A stretch of DNA of 64,000 nucleotides from Buxus sempervirens (lineage: Eukaryota > Streptophyta > Magnoliopsida > Buxales > Buxaceae), in assembly GCA_947561395.2 (NCBI GenBank), contig OX387184.1, forward strand, positions 42,150,766 through 42,214,765. Direction: 5' to 3'. Positions 43,967 through 55,621 of this stretch are shown piece by piece. The translations under genes and the position numbers were made by a program. The first letter of the stretch is position 1. Each line of letters starts with the position of its first letter. The notes beneath the pieces are model-generated. The model was not told where the DNA came from. It saw only the letters and a program-made list of their open reading frames with translations, and ran no database searches.

Positions 43967-45332
43967 AGGCAACAGCAGCCCCATTTCGGGGGTTGGCTGC
44001 CATTTGCTTGTTTTCCACTCCTTCTTCCCCTTTGTTCATGCTCCGAAAGCCTCCCCTTTAGCTCCTCCTTGTCTCCCTAGTCCCTCAAACACCACCTAGA
44101 ACCCATCCTACCCTTCTTGATCTTCTTCTTCTTCACTTGAGCTTGGAAGGAGAACCAAGGTTGGTGTTCTAGGCACCAAGAGGAGGAGCTCCAGCCGCTT
44201 CCGCCACTCCTAGGAGGCTTCACACCCATTCCCCAAGGTTTAATACCCAAGGTGAGCTCCATTAGGACATTTTCTTTAACATATGTAAATATTGATCTCT
44301 TTGAAGCATGAAGGGTTTTATTTTTATCATATGACTTCTGTTATGCATGGTGTTCGTATTTTCCCCTCTTGTTACTCTCTTTTGCACAGTTTTCTAAGAG
44401 TGAGTACCCTTCAAAGGTAAAAAATGAAGGTTCGGTCAAGTTAGGGAGAGAATGAGAGATCTTTAGCTTGGTTTGAAGTGTTCATGGTTACTGTTTTACG
44501 TAGATACTTTGCTGTTCCTTCATTATTTTAAGTAGGGGAGCATGTTCCCCTTTGCTCTCTTCCAATGTATCCCTCCAAGTAACCCCCTTTCTCTTCCCTT
44601 CTCTTGGATGCTCTTTTCTTTGGGTCAAGTGAGTCACATAAGTCAATATTAGCATGCTGAGAATCACATTTGATATTTGGTTAGTATCCATTTCATGCAT
44701 GCCTAAAGTCCTCATGTTATTCACCAACATGTAAAGCATGTATGCTTTAGTCCTTTTTTATCATCTTGTGCATCTTTGTTATCATGCTTGATCACTTTTA
44801 TTCGCTGTTTTTGACCTCCTAAGGTCACCCTTGCTTGGCATGGAAAAGGTCTTACTTGCATACTTGTTCCTTTGTTTGTTAGAAACATGTCTAGGTATTT
44901 GTATGCATCACTACTTAGTAGGAATTTACATGTGTGGACATCAGATCCTGATTCTTAGTTGCTTCTTTTTTTATGTAGTTCAATCTTGGCTTTAAAGTGT
45001 GCTTCTGGCTTGGTATTATCTCATGCATGTGAGGCTTTGTTTCTTTTGAAAGCACAGGACTAAAGCAGGGATACATAGATCCCTACTCATTCCTTGTCTT
45101 GGTTGGGAAGGGGAAGATGCACCCTTGGTCCCCATATTTGCCTTTGGGTTCGAAAACCAACCTTAAGGGAAGCCAGGTGGTTTCCTTTAGACCACTGTGG
45201 GCCCACACAGGAGCCTACGAAGATGCTAGAAGACCATAGGAAGCCCAAGAACCCAAGCCTATGGCAAAAATCCTAAAAAAACCCTTTTCTGAGCTGATCC
45301 AACAACTCAGGTCGGATCAGCAGAGTTCCTTG

Positions 45333-45398
45333 TGTATCTGACGATCATGGTCGGATACAAATAGTTTTGTTTGTAGCCGACAACTAAAGTCGGCTACA
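45333..45398 (+). repeat. Two further palindromes of the same LTR, with compensating stem change
   Basis: GTATCTGAC/GTCGGATAC (45,333-45,358, one G-T pair) and TGTAGCCGAC/GTCGGCTACA (45,372-45,398, perfect, loop AACTAAA). In the second, both arms differ from the U3 stem at matching positions (ATCC to AGCC, GGAT to GGCT). Confidence 0.85.
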
Positions 45399-45499
45399 TG
45401 GTTGAAACGCTAGTTTCTATATTTCATGGCCTTGTGCATTTTTTATGATTTATTTGATCAAACCAACTGAACCAGAAGGGTTCCCGGGTCAACCGGAAA

Positions 45500-46065
45500 C
45501 CCAAGATGGGCCATGGACCAACCCGGTTTAATTTGATTTCCAGTGGGCCTTCCAACGGGGCCCACCAAGCCCGACCAACTCACTTTGCTTTAATTGAACA
45601 AATCAAACCAATCAAGTGGGCCAGACCCATTGAGGCCCACCAAAGCCTAATTCGGAGCATGTGTGCTTAGATAATGCTGTGGTTTGGCCAAGACCCAGGG
45701 CAAGGGCCCACCAAAGCCCATCAATCAACCAAGTGAGGGTGCAGGCCCTAACTTCAAGAACATGGGCTTTCCAGTCCAAGTTTGGACTAATCCCAAGCCC
45801 AAGGTCCAATTCACTTTGGCGAACTTAAGCAAGATAACTTAAAATACTTGGCCACCACTACGAGGCCCACCTATGGGGCCCACAAAGCAATCCCGGCCCA
45901 CTTGGCATGAAAATCACTTAATTCCCAAACTGAAATTCCAAATAAAATCAATTCATTGGACCAGAATCCAAAGGGCCTCTCAGGATAGACTGAGGCCCAC
46001 CAGGGAACATGTGAACCGCACCTGGCCCACCAAGGGATCCGTGGGCCCTCCAACGGGGCCCACCC
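45500..46065. repeat. GGCCCA/TGGGCC-rich tract
   Basis: By eye about fourteen copies of GGCCCA or TGGGCC, often as GGCCCACCAAAGCC, lie in about 560 bp. The motif equals the plant site II/TCP-binding core. The reversed relative has a similar tract at 59,500-59,830. Confidence 0.7.
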
Positions 46066-46447
46066 AATCAAACTCAGACCACTTAAATTAAGTAAGATAA
46101 AATCAATTAAAGGGACCCACACTACTCATGTGGTCCTGTCAGACTTTATCAAATTGCATGCTGGATTAGGAATCGGGTGAGAAATCAGTGAGTCGACTCA
46201 AACCAAGAAAACCATGGGACCCATCACCCGACGGGGCGGATCGGGGTGTCTACGGACTTCCCCGGACCGTAAACGAGTACTTGCTTAGAATCTCTAGTCG
46301 CAGACCAAGCCTTAATAGACTAACTTAGGCACCCAGGTGTCCGCCTGCACCCCATCAGGCGGTGGTGACTCCAACATTCCCATTTTACCCTCCCAGAGTC
46401 ACGCATGAATCTGTGTGCCCCGCCGTGTGCAATCTCGCGCGCGCACA

Positions 46448-47670
46448 TGTTATCAGCAGAGGAGCAGAACATGTTGGAGTGCCATTTTTCAAAAGAACTT
46501 AAGGATATCATTTTTTAGCTAGAAGGTGATAAAGTGCCTGGTCCAGATGGCTTCACGCTAGCATTTTTCAAAGCTTGTTGGAACATAATTAAGAGGGAAG
46601 TGGTGCAGGCTTTTCAGGAATTTTACAGCTTTGAAAAAAAAATCTCAATGCAACCTTCATAGCTTTGATTCCCAAGAAGGATGACACCTGTGATTTGAAG
46701 GATTTCAGACCTATAAGTTTGGTAGGAAGCTTTTATAAAATAGTAGCAAAGTTGTTAGCTTGTAGATTGAGAAAAGTCTTATCGTCTCTGATTTCTTCTT
46801 CTCAAAGTGCATTTGTGGGAAGCTGTCAAATGCTAGATGGGGTTTTAATTGCAAGTGAGTGCTAGATGGGAGGCTGTCAAAGTCTTACTGTCCCAAGAAG
46901 GATGACGCTTACAATTTGAAGGATTTCAAACCTGTTAAGTTTGGTGCGAAGCTTTTATAAGATACTAGCTAAGTTGTTGCTTGTAGATTGAGAAAAGTCT
47001 TACCGTCTCTAATTTCTTCTTCTCAAAGTGCATTTGTGGGAGACTGTCAAATGATAGATGGGGTTTTAATTGCAAGTGAATGTATTGATTCCTATGTGAA
47101 CGATGGGAAGAAGGTTCTATGCAAGTTGGATCTTTAGAAGGCGTACGATCATGTCAATTGGGAATTCCTCATGTATACACTTCGAAGAATGGAGTTTGGT
47201 GATAGATGGAGACGATGGATAAGCTTTTGAATTTCTACAATCTTTATGTCAGTTTTACTTAATGGTTCATCGGTTGGTTTTTTCCAAGCTTCGAGGGGAT
47301 TATACCAAGGGGACCCACTCTCTCCACTTCTTTTCACAATGGTTATGGAATCCTTCAGCCATCTTATTAATAGAGCAATGGAATTTGATTTGTTAGAAGG
47401 AGTGCCTATAGGGAGAGGGGTTTGTCTATATCTCATTTCCTATTTGCAGATGACATCATGTTATTTTGCAACTCTTCAGCTCAACAATTGCTCATGCTTC
47501 GCAAAATTATGTTATGTTTTGAGGCATGCTTGGGTCTCAAGGTAAATTTGGGTAAGAGTGTTCTTTTCAACATTTGTGAGGACATTAATATGGGAAATCT
47601 GTGTCATATATTGGGATGAGAAGCTCAAAATCTTCCTACTTCATAACTAGGAATTCCTCTAGACATTGCA
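46448..47670 (+). pseudogene. LINE segment 4: reverse transcriptase
   Basis: Plus-strand frames carry GDKVPGPDGFTLAFFKACWN, IPKKDDTCDLKDFRPISLVG with FYKIVAKLLACRLRKVL and SSQSAFVG (RVT_1 start), then CKLDL followed by [30 protein letters not shown], and SISHFLFADDIMLFC with the catalytic FADD, then GLKVNLGKS. A region of about 221 bp is tandemly duplicated (46,671 onward and 46,892 onward). Stops and frameshifts are numerous. Cut at 47,670 by LTR5. Confidence 0.92.
46671..47085 (+). repeat. Diverged tandem duplication in the LINE RT region, period 221 bp
   Basis: CCCAAGAAGGATGACRCYT through GTTTTAATTGCAAGTGARTG appears twice with roughly 5-10 percent difference by eye, so the duplication is either old or joins two different LINE copies. 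Confidence 0.85.
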
Positions 47671-50442
47671 TGTAAAATCCTAAATTTTATTAATAAAATA
47701 GTTGTGGCAAATATATAAAATAATCAAAGTCATTAATAATGCAGGGGGTGAAGAATTGGTTCAACCCAGAGAAGTTCAAGGTGACCCGGAGGATTCTGGG
47801 AGCTAATTTAAGGTGAGTTTATAAATTGAGGTTGAGTAGAATTTAATTGCTATTATCTTGTTGTTGTGATGATCTAATTAAATGTAAAAAAAAAAGAGAA
47901 AAGAATTTAGTGGTCAAACCCCTAGAGGAGGTGAGGTCAACCTAGACCATACCTGGTTCATGAAGTTGTGTTTGGTTTGAAGGAGGTGAAGGGTAAGACA
48001 ATAATAAGGGTGGATATTAGGGTTAAAGGGCTAGTAGGGGCAAATGAGTAAAAAATAATCATAAACTAAACCTGTTGTTCATGCGACTGTTCATGTCCAA
48101 AGGAAGTGAACAGCCGCACACTCATATTCGACTCTCCTTCTCTTCTATTGAAGTGATTCAAACCCTAACTTCATAGCCTTTTGGAACAGATTTGAAGAAG
48201 GAGAAAGTGAAAGATTTAGTTTGGATTTAAAGGTAAGGAATAGGTTTGGAAAAATCCTGTTTTTAGAGCTTTAAACGTATAGTTGAGTTCTGAACTTTTT
48301 CTTGTTTGATCCAGACGAGATAAAGGGTTACTGAGCTGCATTTGGATCAACTTTGGGGTGATTTAAAGTGCTATTAGAGAAGGATTTAATCTTAGAAGAG
48401 GCAAGTAGTCCCTTCAAAGGTGCATAAACAGAAATTTTCGATGATTATTCGATAAATGTGATTATACGTGTATTTACAGATTTGTTTGAGAATGATCTGG
48501 GATGTAAATGCTTGTTTTTAATGTCTGTGATTGTTGGAAATGGTTTAGGATGGTTTGGTGATAATTTCCCATGATTATATATATTTGATTTTAGAAGAGC
48601 ATATTGTGAATTACAACCCTTTACAGTTTCTGGTCAAGCATGTATTTCATGGAAATTCCCTACTCATTTGAACTATATAGGTGGTTTTAACTATCCTAAA
48701 CTGTTCTAGTATGTTTACACAATGATTTCAATTTATTTCGAATTGATTTGTTCCCTTGAATGAAGAGTTTTCTATTTTTTATGGAATTACATACTTTTTC
48801 GTAAGTTGCAGAAACCCAGAATTTTGAACGGTCGCCTGGATTACCGCTCAGGCACCCAAGTAGGCACTAAGAGGTAATTCACAGGCGTTATCGAGGGCAC
48901 CTCACTTGTGTTTTTTTTTAGAATTTCAAAACCCGAATGTGAACAAAACCCAGAAAGCGAACGCACGAACCGCCGCTCAAGCACCTGCTTGAGCGACCTA
49001 CCTGATTTCACCTAATTTTTAATGCTGCCCGCACGAGCGTTCGATGCCGCTCGAGCGCCCTTTACAGATTTTCCCATATTTTTCCAATCTGCCTAGTTTT
49101 CCATTATAAGAATGTTTATATTCAATTTTAACCCATGTACCATTAGGATTAGAGTGTCTAGAGATTGTTTGTACTAGCATATAATTAAAATAAATTTTTA
49201 TAAAAATTTTGGGTACGTTCTACCAAAATAGCTTTTAAACCGAGTTTCATTGTTTCAAACTATTCCCTTTTATACGAAGTTTGATTTCAAGAGTTCTTAC
49301 ACCTGTATTTGGATTATTTGAACGTGTTTTGTGCATCGAATGATTCGATATACACCCGGGACATAGTTGCCCGTTGAAACCATGATTTTGAACATATGTT
49401 TTGGTTTCACATATGTGGGTTTTTTATCACTATTGTGACTAAGCCATTACCTAAATTATTTATTCCACCATTGTGGATATGTTCCTGACACGATTGTATC
49501 TCCGTGTATGCAGTTATTTTGTGATAAATGTCCATCACTTGGTTTTGGTTTTTTTTTCCACCGTTGAGTGGGCTTAACAATTATATGGATCCATAGAGTA
49601 GCTAGTAAATGAAATGTCTTCTAAAGTGGTTTTAATTCTGTGTCATAGGCATTCCATCATCTCGAGGATGGTACCGCTCCTGGATTGGTCGGTCGCTACG
49701 TTACCCACTCCTGGATTGGTTGGGCTGTACATACTAACTCACTCCGGTATCGGTTGAGTACTTCCGTTGGGTGTTGAATAACCTGTCCGAGATCGGCTGG
49801 TCCACCTGTAAATCGATTAGATAGCATATTGGCATATGTCTAGGATCTCTCTCTGGTTTTCTATTTCATGAGTCCCATGAGGTTAAATCGTTTATTGTTG
49901 CACCATTTTATTTATTTATTTATTTATTTATCATTGTATTGTATTTATCATGGTTAGACTGATTTAACGTTGCATATCTTTAACTGTTTAAATTTATTGC
50001 ATGACTACTTACTGAGATGTTTCTTATATATCCGTTTTATCGGTTTTGTTTTCAAATATTCTGGGATAGGACGCTGCAACACTCCAGGGGATTATATTGA
50101 TTATCAGGAAGAGGATTATTTTATTCTTGTGTAGGTTCAGGGAACTTGTTATTGATTGACTTGGTATTTGATGGATTGTATCGGATTATTTCATTTTAGG
50201 TTACCTTGATGGATGTTTGGACTATTTTTATTCTAGTTGACCCATCCAAACTTAGTTTGATGGATATGTATTGGATATTTTTATTTTCATTCCGCACTTC
50301 TATGAAGAAATTACTTTTATTGTCACACTCTGATCATGAAAAGGAAATCTGTTTAAGTCTGAATTAGTTATTTTGGGTCCTTTTCATAACGTTCAAGGTT
50401 TGGGTTTATGTTTTTAAATAAACCTGGATCTGGGGCGTTACA
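47671..50442 (+). mobile_element. Solo LTR5
   Basis: TGTAAAATCC to GGGGCGTTACA with TTGCA on both sides (47,666-47,670 and 50,443-50,447). At 2,772 bp it is closely similar to LTR1 throughout (for example the CCTTCAAAG after the donor, the GAGCGCC patch at 48,830-49,060, the array at 49,654-49,801). The donor is a GC-type AAGAG/GCAAGTAG at 48,401, and the acceptor is mutated, TTTTCAA. Confidence 0.93.
49654..49801 (+). repeat. LTR5 hairpin array
   Basis: CCATC/GATGG around ATCTCGAG (49,654-49,671); ACCG/CGGT around CTCCTGGATTGGT (49,673-49,693); CCCA/TGGG around the same loop (49,704-49,724); ACTCA/TGAGT around CTCCGGTATCGGT (49,737-49,759). The fourth stem is perfect here but imperfect in LTR1; the third is the reverse. 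Confidence 0.6.
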
Positions 50443-51937
50443 TTGCATATAAAAAATCATCAGTGTGGATTCTCGTGCTTGAGAGGATGGAGAGAAAGCT
50501 AGTCTCTTGGAAAATCTATGTTCTATCAAAAGAAGGCAATCTATCACTGCTAAAGAGCTCTCTAATGAATCTTCCTACCTATTCCATGTCCATTTTGTAG
50601 ATCCCAACTTCCATTGCCAAAATAATTGAACCAATTCAAAAGAATTTCCTTTGGGAAGGGATAGATGGGGAAGGTAAATAACATTTAGTAAAACAGAAGG
50701 ATATTTGCAAACCTGTGAAAGAAGGGGGGTTGGGCTTAAGGTCTTTATCCTTATATAACAAAACTCTTTTACAGAAGTGGATTTGGAGGTTTGGTTTGGA
50801 GGTAGGAAGTCTACGGATGGAAGTCATTAGCCATAAATATGGTTGTTGTTGGGGCAACTGGTTCCCAAGATCATCTAATGCACCATTTGGAGTAAGCCTC
50901 TGGTGACCCATCTTGAATCTAGTTCCTAAAGTAAGAAATTACTGCAATTTTATAGTTGGTTCTAGTTCTAGAATCATGTTTTGGAAGGATAAGTGGTGTC
51001 ATAACCTTAGTCTCAGAGATAGATTTCCAGCACTGTATAAGGTTGGTAAAAATCAATCTTCCAGTGTTAGAGATGTGCTCATTCATTTCAACTCTGATAA
51101 GGTTTAGAACATAGAGTTCAGGAGAGACCTTTTGTATAGATAAATAGAGCTATTGATGGAGATGATGTAGATGTTATAGGAAGCCAAAATAGCCTGAGAT
51201 GAAGATGTAAGATTATGGAAGGAAGACAAATCAGGTTTATTCTAAGTCAAATCGGCTTTTAAGTTTCTGGCTAACGATGGATTAGTGTACAACTGGACCA
51301 GATTATTTTGGAACAGCTACATTCTCTCAAAGGTTGGTTTCTTTCCATGGATAGCAGCTCTAGGTAAGATCCTAACAGTGGGTCATTTGAAGAATAGGGG
51401 CTAGTATCTAGTATCTTGCAAACATATGTGTTATGTGTAAATGTTGTGAAGAAAACGTGAACCATCTTCTATTACATTGCTCGATGACCAGCATACTTTG
51501 GAGCGGTATCTTGAAGAAATTTAACATGATTTGGGTTTAATCAGGAAGTCTTAACTCCGCTATTAAGGCTTGGGGATGGAAGAAAGGGAAATCTATCTTG
51601 TCAAAGTTTTGGAATATGGTGCCTGCAACAATTTGTTGGGCTATCTGGGGAGAGAGAAGAAGAATGTTTATGAATAGGGAGTTGAGGCTAGAAATAATGG
51701 AGATGAAGGTGTTACAGTTGCTGTTCTGGTGGTCTTCTCAATTTTCATCCTTCCCTTCTGAACAGCTGGAAGTGTTCTTATCCTGTGAATCATTCTTGGA
51801 TGTTTTGGGGGTGTAAGTTGTGTGGTTCTCTTCTTTTTGGGAGGTTGGTTTAGGTGTTTTTTTTGGTACACTATTTGTGTACCTTGTACTCGCTATTTAT
51901 CATATCTAATATATAATCTTATTACCAATAAAAAAAA
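50443..51937 (+). pseudogene. LINE segment 5: C-terminus and 3' end
   Basis: Frames include KLVSWKIYVLSKEGNLSLLK, KNFLWEGIDGEGK, KPVKEGGLGLRSLSLYNKTL and WRFGLEV, then the zf-RVT-type zinc-binding CYVCKCCEENVNHLLLHC and KFWNMVPATICWAIWGERRR. These follow plant L1 order to the end of the protein. A noncoding tail with ATTTGTGTACCTTGTACTC ends in a short A-run at 51,930-51,937. Several stops and frameshifts. Confidence 0.88.
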
Positions 51938-52397
51938 CAATGAGGCAACATAATGTACAAGATTTGAGTATGAATATCAACAACAAAATGAAGGATTAAA
52001 AAAGAATATACAAGTTTGATCATGAAGGGCTGTTTTTCATGGTTTTGTTCCTCTTATTTTCAATTTTGCCTTCACAAATGAGCAATCCACATTACGAGTT
52101 CAGAAAATAGTACCTGGTCTAGGAAATCTGTGGCCGAACTTGGGTTTTGGAGCTCCTTATTCTGCAACCCTATTTTGCCGTCTTCACTCCTTCTTTGTTG
52201 GTTGAAGACAACAACCCAAGAACTCCCCTAATCGGATGATAGCTAAAGAGGGTGGGTGCCGCCAGAGAGCAAAGAGAGAGAGAGCCAAGAGAGAGACCGA
52301 TGAGCAAGAGCCAAGAGAGAGAGAAACCCTGAGTATACCCAATCCCCTCCTTTCCTTTTTTTTGATCCTTTTTTCCCACTTTTCCAGTGACCCGTCT
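51938..52397. other. Noncoding DNA after the LINE
   Basis: No recognisable gene. A GAGAGA-rich stretch at 52,258-52,325 and overlapping serine/proline-rich frames on both strands are low-complexity artefacts. Confidence 0.5.
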
Positions 52398-52620
52398 CTT
52401 TTAGGTTGTGTTTGGAGCCTTGGATTTGGGGAGAAAAGAAAAGAAAAGGGGCAAAAAGTCATTTCCTCTGTTTGGTGAGAGTTGGAAATCATAAAAGAGG
52501 GGGAAATGGAAAGAAATTTTGCTACCAAAATTTCTTTCCTTTTATAAAATATTTTCTCCCCAAAAACGTAGAGATTTGGGGAGAAACGAAAACATGAGCT
52601 CTTTGACAGAAATGAACAAA
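52398..52620. mobile_element. MITE-like foldback, TTAGGTTGTGTTTGG end
   Basis: It starts TTAGGTTGTGTTTGGAGCC and contains a perfect 14-bp stem, GGAAAGAAATTTTG with loop CTAC (52,508-52,539). Outer arms are partly complementary (GGGGAGAAAA near 52,420 and TTTTCTCCCC near 52,552). A related sequence in opposite orientation ends at about 56,305. Confidence 0.5.
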
Positions 52621-52879
52621 GAAAGTCTCTTCGTGCTCGCTTGAAAAAGATGTTGGAGAGCAAAACCTTCGTTGAGAAGCTTTCGTTCAAATCTCTTCTC
52701 CATCTTCCTCAACGTTGGAGAGCAAAATAGAGCAAAACGTCTTCTCCACTACATCTTTACTCTCCACGATTCTCCATTAAGTTTTCAACTCTCTATAGAG
52801 TCTTTTAGCGTGAAGCCTTCAAGAATGAACTATTCGATTTCTCAATGATTCTTTTAGAAAAGTACCAACAAGGCTTCAG
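52600..52879 (+). other. Possible untranslated exon
   Basis: CT-rich, exon-like sequence with several short upstream frames ends in GGCTTCAG/GTATGT at 52,880. No downstream coding exon could be matched, so this may be a relic or a noncoding transcript. Confidence 0.2.
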
Positions 52880-52920
52880 GTATGTTTTTTCACAATCATC
52901 CCCTTGTTCTTGGGGTTAGG

Positions 52921-52940
52921 TTTTTTTTTTTTTTTTTTTT
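52921..52940. repeat. T20 homopolymer
   Basis: Twenty consecutive T's 40 bp after the donor-like site. Confidence 0.95.
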
Positions 52941-55277
52941 GTGTAATAGATGTGTTTGTGTTCTGGTTGATGTTTATCTGGCGTTTTTTATGTGTTTTGT
53001 TTAGAGTCTATATTAATTGTTAGGTTTTTAATCGATTTGTTATACAATTTTTGTGTTTGTTTGGAGCTCAAGCACGAACCGTCTTCTATAAATGATTGCT
53101 TTCCTTTTTCCTTTTTCCTTTTTATTTTTCTTTTTAGTTGCTTTTGGCTTAGAAAGGAACCTGAGAAAGTATGGCATTTGGCAACACTGCATGCTTCTTA
53201 TCATACTTCCAAGAAAGAAGCTTCTACTTTTAACTTGTAATTGAACTCAAATGAGCAACATTTTTATTCCTAATAAGCCTATAATGTTTTTGAATGGGCC
53301 TTCACGTACACTAATTATTGACAAATCCTTGTTCAGAGAACTTTACCATATGAAAAAGTAATTCCAAACATCCCTAGGGATTTAAAAAGTATTTGAGGTT
53401 AGCAAATATGCGCTTCTAGATATCAAGAATCAATGGGAACACAAAGTACTGTCAATGGGAACATAAAGTAGTGGAATGAAATATAGAGGGATATAAGGTT
53501 GCTGCAAAATCTAAAACAGAAGTGAGAGGTTAAATAATGGGAAAGAGTAAGAGAGAGGTTAAGGATTAGTGATTGAACCAGGTCACACAATTCGTAACTG
53601 GATTACTTAGTGTCTCACTTCAGGCATTCAAACACCAGTGATTTTGAGATTGAGTTGGATAGTAAAAAGATAATGGTGGATTTGAATTTTGGATTCAAAC
53701 TGTTGTATCATTTGCATGTTAATGACTTTATTGGGATTAAAAAAAACATTCAATGATGTTTGAGAAACCTTAACAAAATTTGCTAACCAAAATAATATAT
53801 AATTCTTTGTCTACAATATACTTTGTCCTGCACTCCATATAAAGCTGTACTTGGCTTCTTTTTTTTCACAATAAGAAGACAGTTGGATACTAAATGGCTG
53901 AAATTCACAAATTTGTAGTTGGTTTCTTTTTTTCACAATATAAGAAGACAGTTGGATACTAAATGGCTGAAATTCACAAATTTAAATTAAGTTGGATGCA
54001 TCTTGAGAATTTGTAGATCTGATATAAATTCTCTCTGTTGAAATAGATATGTGCAAAGAAAGTTCCTTTCTTTTTTGCTCCTAATTCTAGTGAAGAAAAT
54101 TCAGAACTTCTAAATCCCTGACAACTCATAAAGCATGTTTCTATTACAACTGGGTTTAAGGCAGCTAATGTTAGTCGTATCTTATCCCACCTTGTATGGC
54201 TAGAAGCCATCCCCTCTTGTTTGCCCAAGGTGATGATATGTTGTTTCTATACAAATATTCTTAAGAGCTGAATCATGATTATTATCATTTTTTCTTTGGA
54301 GTAGAAATTTAATACAAGTCCTACTGAAGTTTTATAATGCATGAGAGGGCATGGATGGTAACTTATAAAATCATCCATCACTTGCAATTGAATTCCTAAA
54401 GACATGCTTCATATTTGAACCACTCTGACAGTAACCGCAAGTATTTGTTGTCCAAGGTGAAAAAGATATATAAAAGTGTACAACATAAAGAAGGCACTTT
54501 ATAGTTTTCCATGCCAACACAAACAAAACAAACAGAATACCCTTCACATAGTTTGAATTTGCAACCGAAGAGCATTCTTGCATTCCAAATTTTCAACTAT
54601 AAAGCTTTTGTCATGCCTACTTTTTGCATCAGTATCCCTATAGTTAGATTGCAATATTGCATCGTGACTAGAACTTGATAGTACTTACTGACTATTCAAA
54701 TTAGGTCTGTATGAACCTTAAATCTGATTTATTTGTTGAATTTAAGTTATTCAAGCCTTTCACATGGATTATGTGATTACTCATCAGGTTAGGCTCTGCA
54801 TATAATATTTTTAGATAAGCTATAAATTAACTGATTTAATCTGAGTTTAGAGGGGGGAAAAAGAGAAACATATCACCTAGGTGAGTGATAAAAATAGAAG
54901 GTTTGGATGATGATTATCAAATGAGAGCATATGACTATATTGCTGGAGATATCATTAGAGCAAGATCTTTTATGGGAGTTCCACAAGAGTGACGCAAGCA
55001 GTGGTTAGAGATGAAGATGGGAAGCAACCATTCTACCTTGCCATAATCAAACTTCTTGGTTTTATGACTCTTACGAGGCTTTAATTTATGACTCAGCCAT
55101 GCAAACTTGGGTATAGGATTCTACTATCAGTACAATATATGCTTCGTATTTGGTAATTCTTGATTTATTTGTAAGGTTTTTGGATTCTTGTTTTTATGAC
55201 TCTTTCTAGGCTCTAATTTATTTTTTAGGTCTTTGATGCTATATCTGATGGTACAAATCAATTATTTACCAGGTTTT
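52941..55277. other. AT-rich noncoding DNA
   Basis: No gene family is recognisable. One short frame near 53,150-53,240 (KEPEKVWHLATLHASYHTSK) follows an acceptor-like CTTAG and looks protein-like, but it has no identified family. Confidence 0.45.
53856..53984. repeat. 69-bp tandem duplication
   Basis: A unit holding AGTTGGATACTAAATGGCTG and AAATTCACAAATTT is repeated with a 69-bp period and a few changes. Confidence 0.9.
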
Positions 55278-55379
55278 TACAGTCTTCATGGTTGTGTGGT
55301 AAAATTTGGTTTGGTGTTTCAAACAGCCATCAGAAATGAATTTATCACCATGTACTCAAAATGTGAACAAGGTATGGTG
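55278..55379 (+). pseudogene. Pentatricopeptide-repeat (PPR) gene relic
   Basis: One plus-strand frame reads YSLHGCVVKFGL then QTAIRNEFITMYSKCEQG, which matches the plant PLS-class PPR pattern (HG.V.K.GL......N.LI.MYSKCG). Only about one repeat is left, with no start, no further repeats and divergent flanks. Intact members are RNA-binding proteins of plastids and mitochondria. This is a fragment only. Confidence 0.55.
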
Positions 55380-55621
55380 TTTGTTGCTGAAATTTCTAGT
55401 TAGGTTGTCATGTAGGTCTACATTCTAACATGCTCTTAGCCTTAGCTTTCTCACATTTGTGTCAGGGTGCTACTTATATTTTGTATTTGAATGAGCAGGT
55501 TTGGCCAAGTAGCATATTGTACCTAAAGTTGAAGCTTGAGAATGCTGAAAATTCTTGCCATTTTACCTGTTTCAATGCCTTTTATTCTGCCCATTGCTTC
55601 ATCAAGTTTCTAACAACTTAA

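Larger units (their letters stand above)
43154..46447 (+). mobile_element. Solo LTR of a different family (TGTAAGCACC...GCGCACA)
   Basis: TGTAAGCACCC at 43,154 to GCGCGCGCACA at 46,447, flanked by TGTTA on both sides (43,149-43,153 and 46,448-46,452). At 3,294 bp it has no coding capacity. The U3 region holds a palindrome array (43,703-43,949) and a TATA box, CTATAAAAAGGC, at 43,960. Beyond it lie more palindromes at 45,333-45,398 and a GGCCCA-rich tract at 45,500-46,065. A second, reversed member lies at 59,188-61,532. Confidence 0.92.

Noticed and set aside
43464..44262. Several 60-75-codon frames in the TGTAAGCACC LTR
   Set aside because: They lie in U3 palindromes or GC-rich repeats of a solo LTR and are not shared in frame with the reversed relative.
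52184..52690. A 168-codon minus-strand frame
   Set aside because: Serine/leucine/phenylalanine-rich translation of GA-rich and MITE-like DNA, overlapped by equally long frames on the other strand.
53150..53240. Exon of a named gene (KEPEKVWHLATLHASYHTSK)
   Set aside because: Protein-like, but I could not place it in a family and there are no supporting neighbouring exons, so no gene is called.
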